A DNA stretch of 47,423 nt from Chitinophagales bacterium (lineage in GTDB: Bacteria; Bacteroidota; Bacteroidia; Chitinophagales; Chitinophagaceae), in NCBI GenBank assembly GCA_015654695.1, contig JAATGJ010000163.1, forward strand, positions 1 through 47,423. Reading direction: 5' to 3'. The translations under genes and the position numbers were made by a program. This document shows positions 16,500-24,478 of the stretch, piece by piece; position 1 is the stretch's first letter; each line of letters starts with the position of its first letter. The notes below the pieces were generated by a model. That model saw nothing but the letters and a program-made list of their open reading frames with translations, did no database searches and was not told the DNA's origin.

Positions 16500-16990
16500 T
16501 GTATTCTTTTTTGAAATTCATTAAATATAGGCCTGCAGCCTTGGATATGAAATTTTTTCCTGTTCTTACCACTAATAATAGCCCCTGCGATAAACCCAAG
16601 TGGTATTGAAGGAAAAGTGTAAAAAAACACTTCGCCTTTGTCACTTCCATTATGTAGTAAAACGGATGCGGTAAATACAGATATTCCAACACCTCCGCCA
16701 ATCAGCATTCCTCTCCATGCCCCGTTTTTCTTTTTCAGTTTTACGAGTTGAATATTGGTATAATTAAATTCGACAGGGGCATAACGTGCTTTACTTCTCC
16801 ATTCTTTTCTTTTGCCGGGATATACGACCAGAGAAGAATCTTTTACATCTATAAGCAATCCTTTCAGCATATTATCATTCATGGTTGTCAAATGGATGCG
16901 ATAGCGGGGTATCTTGCTATTTAATGAACCGTTTTGTCCAAACAGGCTGGTGCCGGCGAATAAAGTAATGATGATGGTTATTTTTTTCAT
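16496..16990 (-). CDS. exported hypothetical protein, coupled to the 16499 gene
   Basis: A 164-residue protein with a signal peptide (TSLFGQNG), a predicted strand-rich part (KGLLIDVKDSSLVVYP, YTNIQLVKLKKK) and a glycine-rich hydrophobic pair of segments (GMLIGGGVGISVFTA and PSIPLGFIAGAIISG) like a glycine zipper. Similar proteins with an LKGLL..DSSL..Y core are common and uncharacterised in Bacteroidota. It overlaps the putative caspase-like gene by 4 bp, suggesting the two work together at the envelope. Confidence 0.65.
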   Translation of the reverse strand: MKKITIIITLFAGTSLFGQNGSLNSKIPRYRIHLTTMNDNMLKGLLIDVKDSSLVVYPGKRKEWRSKARYAPVEFNYTNIQLVKLKKKNGAWRGMLIGGGVGISVFTASVLLHNGSDKGEVFFYTFPSIPLGFIAGAIISGKNRKKFHIQGCRPIFNEFQKRIQ

Positions 16991-17437
16991 AGTCTTTTAG
17001 TTTTGGCAATTGTTTTTTTGGTTGGGGCTGACCAGCATTTGTTGAGCAAAAGAATAGTATATGATCTGGCAGGGCTTAAGTAAAACTTTACCTGTTTATT
17101 TATGTATTTTTTGCGGCATTGGAATGGTACCTGCTCATGTCGCTTTCGATATGGGTGCCGTCCTCTGTTGTAGGATTTTCCGGTGATTCCTGATTTGTTA
17201 GGGAAAGATAAGTCGCGGGAATACTGATCTGCTACGTGAATTAACGGTTGGGAGGTTTGAGTTAATAGTTATTTTATAGCATTCTGATATTTTGAAAAAG
17301 TGTGCAAAAGCTGATTCAGAACTGGAGTGCCTGGAAGTTATCCGGAAAACTGTACCGGTTATTAATGCAAACAGATAAAGTGCCAAAGCCGGAAATAATG
17401 GATAACAGAAGTTTTGTAAATTCAAAGTGCAATTACC
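16991..17437. other. 447-bp divergent intergenic region
   Basis: It lies between the minus-strand pair ending at 16990 and the sensor kinase. No ACTCA pair at 20 bp like that near 2-3.2 kb is present. A frame with one stop at about 17200-17390 (reading ...SDILKKCAKADSELECLEV...) looks faintly coding and may be a gene remnant, but I could not assign it. Promoters for both directions are presumably here. Confidence 0.3.
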
Positions 17438-19891
17438 ATGTGCAAAAAATTTTCTATTGAATATTTCAAAACCAGTGACAATCGAAATTGCCAGATGATA
17501 AAGAAATCAGGTTTAAAACCCCGCATTAAAAATGTAAAGTTGAAAAGACTAGTCCCCTTTTTAATTTTTGTATTTGTACCGGTTTTAATGGCGGCGCAAA
17601 AATTTGATTTAATTCCAACGGATTTGCTTAATGGACCAAGGCCAATGTTGTTCCGGCAAATCCTTCCCACTACAAAAGGAACTGTTTTAATGGCAAACAC
17701 GCTGACTAATTTGTCAGAAATTGACAAAATGCAGTTAGACATTACCTGGAGTACAGGTTATCCTCTGAATGATAAAGGTCAGAAGGCGGTTTTATCTGGT
17801 CGCTCAGATGTTTTTAAAGATTTATTTGAATGGACGACAGGAGTAAAGTATATAGCGGAAGGCCCTGGTAAAGTGATATATTTTGTCACGGATAGTAATC
17901 ATATCGGCCTGATCAATTATACATTTGGCCGAAATGCATTCGCTTTCCCGCCGTTCTTTTTTCCCGTGTACAGGAACCAGAAGATCATGATCACTTCAAT
18001 TTGGATTGATACAAATGGTGATTTGTTTGTAGGTACTTCTAATGACACCTTATACATAGTAAAAGACGCGGCCAGGGTGTTGGAATTAAAAGACTCACCT
18101 GCCACTACCCGAAATAACAACCAGGTTGGCATTACGAATTATACAACGGGATTTGATAGCGACAGCAACATTATAGTCACAGAAGGGGCAAAGCAGGTAA
18201 AAAAAATCTTTTTAGGAAAAGGAGTTATACCATATTGCTTCGCGAAAGAAACAGTACCAGATGATGACATGGTTTATATCGGAACAAATGCCGGACTGTA
18301 TCAATATGAAAACGCTACAAATTTTATTGCGCCTCTTTTTATGCCCACTGGTTCAGAAAAGATTACCATTACTCATATATTTTCCGGCGAGACAAGCGCC
18401 TATCTCTGGCTTAGTACTTTAGAAAAAGGAATGGGACGTTTTTCTAAGTTTTTTGGGAAATCAATCCGATGGTTCCCTTATAAAAACTCCAGACAAGGCA
18501 AAACATTGAATCCGATTCAGACCTTTTGCCGTAAATCGGCCCATGAATTCTTTGTAGCCCCTTTAGATTCTGTTCCGGCAGTATTCAATACAGAAACTGG
18601 TTTGTATAGTTTTATCAATGATACCAGCTTCAAAGCGACAAGAAACCATACCAGTGATATTAAGATGGATGGTACCGGAAGTTTATTTGTTATCAAAGAT
18701 GGCCGTCTTTTTATAGCAAAAAATATTATAACCGATCCGTCATTTGCCGAAGTAAAAATTGACAGTACTATTTCCCAGGTGGTGATTGCGGATTTATTGA
18801 TTAGAAATGTATCGTACACTCAATATAACAACTATGAGGTCTTCGATATCGTTAGGCTCAAACATTATCAGAACGACCTGGGAATTATTCTTACGGCAAG
18901 GGGATTCAACTCAGGCGATACACTGGAGTTCTCGTGGAGGATGGAAGGGTATAATAATGAATGGCAGGCAATATTATTCTCAATGCTGGATGAGAAAATA
19001 AACTCCGCAAACTTTCCCGGCATTAATCCCGGTAAATACATTTTTCACGCCAGGGTTAGAAAAGCAAACGAAGAATGGAGGAAGCCGGAAGCGGTTTTAA
19101 CCATCATCATTTCTCCCCCCTTTTGGAAAACATGGTGGTTCTGGACAGTTAGTATTGCGGGATTACTTTTGATTATATATTTAATAGTCTGGTTTCGTGT
19201 AAGAGCTGTGAGAGGGCAGGAAAGAATAAAAGCGGCCCATGAAAAAGAGATACTTCAGCTTGAAGCCAAAGCCCTTCGCGCCCAAATGAACCCCCATTTC
19301 ATTTTCAATTGTCTTAATTCAATCAAGTCATTGATACAACAGAACGAAAATGAAAGATCAGTTACTTACTTAACTACATTCTCCAAACTCATCCGGACGC
19401 TGTTTAATAACGCCGATAAAAAAGAGATCAGCCTGTACGATGAGATAGAAACCTGTAAACTTTATTTACAATTAGAAGCCATGCGGTTTGATGCCAAATT
19501 TTCTTATTCGGTAAATGTTGATGAAAATATTGATTTGAAGTCAGTAAAGGTTCCCGCATTGATTATTCAGCCCTTTATTGAAAATGCGATCTGGCATGGC
19601 ATTGTGCCTAAAGGAGCAAGCGGCCATGTAGAATTGTCGGTAAGACAGGAAGCAGGTGCTGTTGAGATAATTATTGATGATAATGGTATCGGCAGGGAAA
19701 CATCGTTACAAAATAAAGCTGAAACTAATATAGGCCACCAAAGCAAGGGCGTTAATCTTACCCAATCAAGGCTGGAACTGGATAACCTGTTGCAGCAAAG
19801 ACAGGCCAGGCTTGAGATAATAGATAAAAAAGACAAAGCAGGGAACGCAGCCGGTACCGGAGTAACCATTTCATTTCCGCAGGAAGTGTAA
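17438..19891 (+). CDS. beta-propeller sensor histidine kinase (LytS-type)
   Basis: A membrane sensor of up to 817 residues. An N-terminal signal (LVPFLIFVFVPVLMAAQ) precedes a periplasmic Reg_prop-type propeller (about residues 50-450), then a Y_Y_Y domain (about 455-555, WRMEGYNNEWQ), a TM helix (about 566-586), a short coiled coil and a His_kinase domain (ALRAQMNPHFIFN, His620), finishing with an ATPase (IIQPFIENAIWHG, DDNGIGR). Starting at the ATG at 17494 would give a more typical signal peptide. It is orphan-free: its LytTR partner follows. It resembles the catalytic part at 49-798 closely and shows what that gene lacks. Confidence 0.92.
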   Translation: MCKKFSIEYFKTSDNRNCQMIKKSGLKPRIKNVKLKRLVPFLIFVFVPVLMAAQKFDLIPTDLLNGPRPMLFRQILPTTKGTVLMANTLTNLSEIDKMQLDITWSTGYPLNDKGQKAVLSGRSDVFKDLFEWTTGVKYIAEGPGKVIYFVTDSNHIGLINYTFGRNAFAFPPFFFPVYRNQKIMITSIWIDTNGDLFVGTSNDTLYIVKDAARVLELKDSPATTRNNNQVGITNYTTGFDSDSNIIVTEGAKQVKKIFLGKGVIPYCFAKETVPDDDMVYIGTNAGLYQYENATNFIAPLFMPTGSEKITITHIFSGETSAYLWLSTLEKGMGRFSKFFGKSIRWFPYKNSRQGKTLNPIQTFCRKSAHEFFVAPLDSVPAVFNTETGLYSFINDTSFKATRNHTSDIKMDGTGSLFVIKDGRLFIAKNIITDPSFAEVKIDSTISQVVIADLLIRNVSYTQYNNYEVFDIVRLKHYQNDLGIILTARGFNSGDTLEFSWRMEGYNNEWQAILFSMLDEKINSANFPGINPGKYIFHARVRKANEEWRKPEAVLTIIISPPFWKTWWFWTVSIAGLLLIIYLIVWFRVRAVRGQERIKAAHEKEILQLEAKALRAQMNPHFIFNCLNSIKSLIQQNENERSVTYLTTFSKLIRTLFNNADKKEISLYDEIETCKLYLQLEAMRFDAKFSYSVNVDENIDLKSVKVPALIIQPFIENAIWHGIVPKGASGHVELSVRQEAGAVEIIIDDNGIGRETSLQNKAETNIGHQSKGVNLTQSRLELDNLLQQRQARLEIIDKKDKAGNAAGTGVTISFPQEV

Positions 19892-20008
19892 AGCCCTGGC
19901 AAGATCCGGCTTATTGAACGGGAAGGACAACTTATCAAATCAGTATCTCCGGCGGCCAAATGAAAAATTGTTGCCTGCATAAAATTTGTACTTTCAGTAT
20001 CATAAAAT

Positions 20009-20755
20009 ATGATCCGCTCCATAATTATAGATGATGAGCAGCACTGCATCCGGGCATTGCTGAGTGATTTGCAGAAAACCTGCCCTTCAGTGGAAGTTAC
20101 AGACGCCTGTAATTCAGCCAAAGAAGGAATGCTATCCATCAAGAAGCATAATCCCGATCTTGTTTTTTTGGATGTAGAGATGCCCTGGATGAACGGCTTT
20201 GAAATGCTGGAAGTACTGCGCGATGTAAACTTTTCCATCATCTTCACTACGGCGCATGATGAATTTGCCGCCAAAGCATTTCGGATCAGCGCTGTGGATT
20301 ACCTGCTGAAACCTATTGATGCCAGCGACCTGAAAACAGCAGTACAGAAAGTAGAAAAGAAAATGGAGGAAGGCAGCAGCCTCCAACATATTACTAACCT
20401 TCTTAAAAATATCCGGCAACCATCTGCAGAACATAAGATCGCATTACCGCAGAGAGAAGGGTATGAATTTATAGATGTTTCGTCCATTGTTTATTGCTCG
20501 GCTGAGGGGGCTTATACAAAAGTTTTTATCACTGATAAAAAAATGATGCTCATATCAAGAACGTTAGGAGATGTGGAAGAATTACTTCCACCTGAAATGT
20601 TCCAGCGTATCCATCATTCCACGCTGATCAATGTTACTTATATCTCACAATTCCTGCGCACGGACGGAGGTTATGTTGTTTTAAAAAATGGAGAAAAACT
20701 TTCTGTCAGCAAGGCAAAAAAGGAAATGCTGATGGCAAGACTGGGACTAAAATAG
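20009..20755 (+). CDS. LytTR-family response regulator 2
   Basis: A 248-residue regulator with a receiver domain (D8/D9, D55 in LVFLDVEMP, K101 in YLLKPID) and a C-terminal LytTR domain (FQRIHHSTLINV, LSVSKAKK). Clearly paralogous to the regulator at 831-1580. It should be phosphorylated by the kinase gene 117 bp upstream. Its targets are not obvious; no matching direct repeat was seen near the adjacent genes. Confidence 0.93.
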   Translation: MIRSIIIDDEQHCIRALLSDLQKTCPSVEVTDACNSAKEGMLSIKKHNPDLVFLDVEMPWMNGFEMLEVLRDVNFSIIFTTAHDEFAAKAFRISAVDYLLKPIDASDLKTAVQKVEKKMEEGSSLQHITNLLKNIRQPSAEHKIALPQREGYEFIDVSSIVYCSAEGAYTKVFITDKKMMLISRTLGDVEELLPPEMFQRIHHSTLINVTYISQFLRTDGGYVVLKNGEKLSVSKAKKEMLMARLGLK

Positions 20756-20881
20756 GATATCGCAATAATTAATAGCCGGTAAAATTTCATTTACCTCTAC
20801 TGTTTATTTTTATTTTGTAACCGGGCGTGTTTTTTGAAAATCCTGCCTGTTTCAAATTTAAAGTTAATAATATCTGCAGGG

Positions 20882-20920
20882 ACCAATGATATACTGAAGA
20901 AAGTGTTTACTGGGAAGTGA
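20882..20920 (+). pseudogene. 3' tail remnant of a DUF4197 gene
   Basis: The frame reads TNDILKKVFTGK then TGA, matching the C-terminal TDILKKVFGGK of the DUF4197 gene at 14848. About 24 of 28 bases around GATATActGAAGAAAGTGTTT are identical. Nothing else of the gene is recognisable upstream. It looks like the end of a second copy left after deletion. Confidence 0.55.
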
Positions 20921-20932
20921 TCAGGTATCCAT

Positions 20933-21349
20933 TTAACGCAGATTGAATTTTACCGAAAGTGACGGAAAGGAAGTATGAATCATACTGTATCCATGGATAC
21001 CTAAAGCGTCTTCCATCTTTAAATAAGCTGAAGCCGCCATTCCACGCTTTTTATTTTTGGCAGAGGCAATAAAAAGAGGGATGCTGCCAATAGTGGCGAG
21101 CAGTCCAATACCACCCATAACAACACCGGTACCTGCATCATCAAAAGAGGATTCCTTTCGGTCACCGATTAAAAAACCTGAACCTATTAATGCAACACCG
21201 CCTCCTAATAAAACCCAGGCAGCTGTTTTCTGATTTTTACTTTTGTGCAGGTAATCTGCCCGTGTAACAGGCTGGGAGGGTTTTGTCTCCTGGCAGAAAG
21301 TAGTGGCAGCTATTGCCATCAGCATTGTGCAAAGGATAATTTTTTTCAT
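20933..21349 (-). CDS. small exported membrane protein, tandem copy 1
   Basis: A 138-residue protein with a signal peptide (MKKIILCTMLMAIAATTFCQ), a short linker ending in ADYLHKSKNQKTAAW and two hydrophobic glycine-rich segments (VLLGGGVALIGSGFLIG, GGIGLLATIGSIPLFIA) followed by a soluble tail. It is a tandem duplicate of the gene at 21369, with nearly the same signal peptide and 5' leader. Function unknown. Confidence 0.75.
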   Translation of the reverse strand: MKKIILCTMLMAIAATTFCQETKPSQPVTRADYLHKSKNQKTAAWVLLGGGVALIGSGFLIGDRKESSFDDAGTGVVMGGIGLLATIGSIPLFIASAKNKKRGMAASAYLKMEDALGIHGYSMIHTSFPSLSVKFNLR

Positions 21350-21368
21350 AACAAGAAAATTTAATTGT

Positions 21369-21818
21369 TTAAATATTTGTTTTCGAATGCCCTAAACTGA
21401 TTTTTAAACATAAGGAAGGAACATACCTGTAAACAAAACTGCTTTTATGAATTTGCGGAATTGTTTCGTTTTTAAAAGCCAAACGCATGCCTTTTCTTTT
21501 GTTTCTTCCTGCTGCAATAAAAAGAGGAATGCTGCTTAAAGTAATTATTCCGCCAATTGCGAAAAGCGTTGCGCTGGTATTAAAGGCACTATTATCTGTT
21601 TGAAATAAATAATTGGCCGCATCTTTTTCGCTGACAGTAGCAACAGCCACTATCATGACACCCGCACCCGTGCCCGCCAGTATCCAGGCAAAAGTTTTCT
21701 GTTTTTTGCTTTTGAGCAGGTAGTCTGTCCGTGTAAGGGGTGGGGTTGGATTTGTCTCCTGGCAGAAAGTAATTGCGGCGATTGCCATCAGCATTGTACA
21801 AAGGATAATTTTTTTCAT
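21369..21818 (-). CDS. small exported membrane protein, tandem copy 2
   Basis: A 149-residue paralog of the neighbouring gene: signal peptide MKKIILCTMLMAIAAITFCQ, DYLLKSKKQKTFAW, then two membrane segments (ILAGTGAGVMIVAVATV and FAIGGIITLSSIPLFIAAG). The stop lies 19 bp before the start of copy 1. Both genes have a leader reading TTAAACAATTAAA just before ATG, so the duplication included the upstream region. Function unknown. Confidence 0.75.
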   Translation of the reverse strand: MKKIILCTMLMAIAAITFCQETNPTPPLTRTDYLLKSKKQKTFAWILAGTGAGVMIVAVATVSEKDAANYLFQTDNSAFNTSATLFAIGGIITLSSIPLFIAAGRNKRKGMRLAFKNETIPQIHKSSFVYRYVPSLCLKISLGHSKTNI

Positions 21819-22011
21819 AACAAAAAATTTTAATTGTTTAACAAAGCTTGATAATGATACTGTAGACTGTAGACTGATTTCTAAATTTAGTGAAGTTTTT
21901 TTCTATTACAGTTCAATAATGTTTTAGTAACTTCTTTTAATAAGAAATTTTTCTTCCCTATAGCAGGATGTAGCCAGGTATCTTGCACCTGTTTCGTTCA
22001 GGTAAACAGGA

Positions 22012-22893
22012 TCAGTTTCCTGCCAGTAATACCTGCCAGGCTTCTTTCACTTTTCCCTCTTCCAATAATTTTTTTGCATAAGTATGTAATTCCTTTTCCA
22101 TTTCATCCGGATTAATGCTGTAATAAAGAATGATCTCTTTAAGGTGCGCATCATCAAAAGAAGGTTCGATCGCGGGCAATTCATTTACGTTAGCTAACTG
22201 GCCTAAATTATTCCCGGTAAGTATTTTACTATCGCGGATGGCCGGGGGAAGCGCATCTACTCCAATACCAATTTGTGTATTGGGTTTTTCTACCTGGAAA
22301 AGATTGTTTTCATTTACCGCGCAATACCAATCACTGCCCAGTCTTGCTACATGATTGATCTTTCGCTGATCCATTTTTTTATTGGAGTCCAGCAATGAAT
22401 CATCAATATGTATTTTCAATACTTCACATATAATAAGGTTACCGGCCCCTCCTTCAGTACCCAGTGGTTTTACTTCAATTACTGTACATTCCATTTTTAC
22501 TTTGCTTTCTTTTACCATCGGCGGTTTGATGATCGTTGCCGGCTCTTCTGTAAAGCCAGCTTTGATAAACTCATTCACACCTTTGGGAAACTCACAACTG
22601 GCTAATGATGCCTGCTGCACCATATCATGGGTGACGATATTGATCACCACTTCCGGTACTTCCAGCACATTTTCCAGCGTATGCTTGGTGGTATTATCTC
22701 TTATTCTCCTGGCCGGGGAAAAAATGACGATGGGCGGGTTAGAAGAGAATAAATTAAAAAAGCTGAACGGGCTGAGGTTTACTTTTCCTTCCTTATTAAT
22801 TGTTGAAGCAAAGCAAACAGGACGGGGCGCTATCACATGTTGCAGGTAATATTGTTTTTCAGCGGACTTCAGGTCTTTCAGATCAAAGGTCAT
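22012..22893 (-). CDS. flavin reductase-like (FMN split-barrel) protein
   Basis: A 293-residue protein with an N-terminal flavin reductase-like domain (about 15-200): HVIAPRPVCFAST, NLSPFSFFNLFSSNPPIV and a diagnostic HTLENV..EFVVNI-like stretch (HTLENVLEVPEVVINIV). The C-terminal 70 residues are helical and probably lineage-specific. Relatives reduce or bind FMN and often neighbour aromatic-degradation genes; the FAH-family gene lies nearby on the same strand, separated by the GxxExxY insertion. Confidence 0.85.
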   Translation of the reverse strand: MTFDLKDLKSAEKQYYLQHVIAPRPVCFASTINKEGKVNLSPFSFFNLFSSNPPIVIFSPARRIRDNTTKHTLENVLEVPEVVINIVTHDMVQQASLASCEFPKGVNEFIKAGFTEEPATIIKPPMVKESKVKMECTVIEVKPLGTEGGAGNLIICEVLKIHIDDSLLDSNKKMDQRKINHVARLGSDWYCAVNENNLFQVEKPNTQIGIGVDALPPAIRDSKILTGNNLGQLANVNELPAIEPSFDDAHLKEIILYYSINPDEMEKELHTYAKKLLEEGKVKEAWQVLLAGN

Positions 22894-22909
22894 GTTATTT
22901 TTATTTTAT

Positions 22910-23384
22910 CGCAGAGAACGAGAGGAATGGAGGTATCGCAGAGGGTTAGAAATTATGTACTATTCTTTTAAATCCTTTTTTTAATAAGCATACATTAAAG
23001 TTGATAAGGTAGCCAAGGTTCTTATTATACAATTTCAGATATGTGATCACCTGGAAAGTAAAAATAGGAGCAATCCCGTCTGTTAATTTATTTTCTACGA
23101 TTACTTCTTCTTCTACTAACAAGTCTATTTCATACGCTTTTCCAAGCGAAATTCCTTTATACATTAATTCAACAGGAACTTTTGCTCTCACTTTTAACCC
23201 TCTCAGCTCCAGTTCCCTTTTTAGTGCAAGTTGATAGGCCGATTCTAATAATCCCGGCCCCAGTTCGCGGTGTACTGTGATGGCTGCATCTAAGATAATT
23301 GCACCAATTTCATTTAATCTATTTCTTTCCATGAGATAATCAATTATTTACTCTGCGCAAACTCTATATCTCTTATTCTCTGCG
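22910..23384. mobile_element. 34-bp inverted-repeat unit around a GxxExxY gene
   Basis: The left repeat 22910-22943 begins and ends with CGCAGAG. The right repeat 23351-23384 is its inverted copy, 26 of 34 bases identical, also bounded by CTCTGCG at both ends. They flank the single gene 22946-23332 almost exactly, giving a 475-bp unit between the flavin reductase and FAH-family genes. No transposase is inside, so movement would need help from elsewhere. Confidence 0.6.
22946..23332 (-). CDS. GxxExxY protein (PDDEXK-like)
   Basis: A 128-residue protein with the family motif GPGLLESAY (G-x-x-E-x-x-Y) at about residues 24-32, and a PDDEXK nuclease-like core EIDLLVEEEVIVENKL with D and ExK spaced as in that fold. 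The family (TIGR04256) has unknown function and occurs in many copies in some genomes. Here the gene is bracketed by 34-bp inverted repeats, suggesting it is carried as a small mobile unit. Confidence 0.88.
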   Translation of the reverse strand: MERNRLNEIGAIILDAAITVHRELGPGLLESAYQLALKRELELRGLKVRAKVPVELMYKGISLGKAYEIDLLVEEEVIVENKLTDGIAPIFTFQVITYLKLYNKNLGYLINFNVCLLKKGFKRIVHNF

Positions 23385-23393
23385 CTGAAAAAG

Positions 23394-24404
23394 CTAAACT
23401 CCTTTCTTCAACTTCAGGATACTCCAGTCACTTTCTTCAGCAACAATCGTATTGCTGAGTTTACCAAGGCCGTCAATCTCCATTTCAACAATATCTCCGG
23501 CCTGCAGCCACTGCTCTGTATAACCAGGATCATTGAGTTTACCTGTGCCATTTAACTCTAAAAAGCAGCCTGTTCCAACAGTGCCGCTTCCTATCACATC
23601 ACCGGGATACAGATCAACACCATACGAAGCCCTTTCAATGATCTCCGCGAATGTCCAGTCCATATCGCTAAGGTTGCCTTCACTTACCTGGATCCCATTC
23701 ACTGAACAAGTCATTTTTAAATTCCAGCTCTTCCCGGTATGGTTTTCTTTGGGGGGAACTTCCAGGTGTTGCAATTCATCCAATGTAACCAGCCAGGGCC
23801 CGATCACCGTAGAAAAATCTTTTCCTTTCGCTGGTCCCAGATTCAACAACATTTCTTCCATCTGCAATTTTCTTGCACTTATGTCATTCATGATCATCAG
23901 CCCGCCAATATAGTCATCAGCTTCCCCCGCTTTGATATTTCTTCCATGTTTGCTGATAACGATGGCAGTTTCCAGCTCGAAATCCAGTTTTTCAAAATGA
24001 TCAGGCATACATTTTATATCACCGGAGCCCTGTATGCTGTGATGATTAGTAAAATAAAAGATGGGATACTGATCAAACTCCGGTATCATTTCCGCTTTGC
24101 GGTTGCGCCTGGCTGCTGCTACATGCTGGCGAAAAGCATAGCCATCCCTGCAGGAAGTGGGGAAGGGAACCGGCGCCAGCAGTTGCACATCTTGTAAAGC
24201 AACACCCCGGTTACTGGTTCTTGTTCCTTCTTTTAATAATAATTCTCCCGCCTGTACAACGGGGTAAGATTCTTCCCAATAATTAAGCAACATGCTCATC
24301 GTTCCGGGCAGATCAGGGTGCAATACCTCCATATCGTAGATGTAATCATTGATCAGCACACCTAATTGTTCCCGTTCGTCTTTGATATAAGAGACTAATT
24401 TCAT
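23394..24404 (-). CDS. fumarylacetoacetate hydrolase family protein
   Basis: A 336-residue FAH-superfamily enzyme, starting at the ATG at 24404 (MKLVSYI); the open frame upstream crosses an intergenic palindrome. Motifs: FRQHVAAARRNR, the metal ligands in DFELETAIVISK, DISARKLQMEE, KDFSTVIGPWLVT and GSGTVGTGC. It probably cleaves a C-C bond in a diketo or oxo-acid, such as fumarylacetoacetate in tyrosine degradation. The true substrate is unclear without the rest of the pathway. Confidence 0.88.
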   Translation of the reverse strand: MKLVSYIKDEREQLGVLINDYIYDMEVLHPDLPGTMSMLLNYWEESYPVVQAGELLLKEGTRTSNRGVALQDVQLLAPVPFPTSCRDGYAFRQHVAAARRNRKAEMIPEFDQYPIFYFTNHHSIQGSGDIKCMPDHFEKLDFELETAIVISKHGRNIKAGEADDYIGGLMIMNDISARKLQMEEMLLNLGPAKGKDFSTVIGPWLVTLDELQHLEVPPKENHTGKSWNLKMTCSVNGIQVSEGNLSDMDWTFAEIIERASYGVDLYPGDVIGSGTVGTGCFLELNGTGKLNDPGYTEQWLQAGDIVEMEIDGLGKLSNTIVAEESDWSILKLKKGV

Positions 24405-24421
24405 TGATAATGATTTAAACT

Positions 24422-24437
24422 TGCCTGCCGGCAGGCA
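24422..24437. repeat. dispersed 16-bp palindrome
   Basis: TGCCTGCCGGCAGGCA is a perfect palindrome in the divergent gap between the FAH and GH9 genes. A near copy lies at 41524-41542 inside the AsnB gene, so it is a dispersed repeat, not a local operator. Confidence 0.7.
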
Positions 24438-24478
24438 GGGAGCCGCTAAGTTAGCGAGGTTGTTTGTAAATTGAGGGT

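Noticed and set aside
17198-17425. Minus-strand frame of 75 codons with a hydrophobic start, upstream of the sensor kinase
   Set aside because: No homology recognised, no promoter or conserved pattern; the plus strand of the same region also has a faintly coding frame with a stop. Neither is supported.
19567-20274. A 235-codon minus-strand frame opposite the kinase and regulator genes
   Set aside because: It is antisense to conserved motifs of two strong genes and has no recognisable domain; a composition shadow.
21860-21880. TGTAGACTGTAGACTG tandem as an operator
   Set aside because: Just two 7-bp units with no symmetry and no second copy near the paralogous gene.
22382-22849. A 155-codon plus-strand frame opposite the flavin reductase gene
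   Set aside because: It is antisense to a clear flavin reductase-like domain and has no domain of its own.
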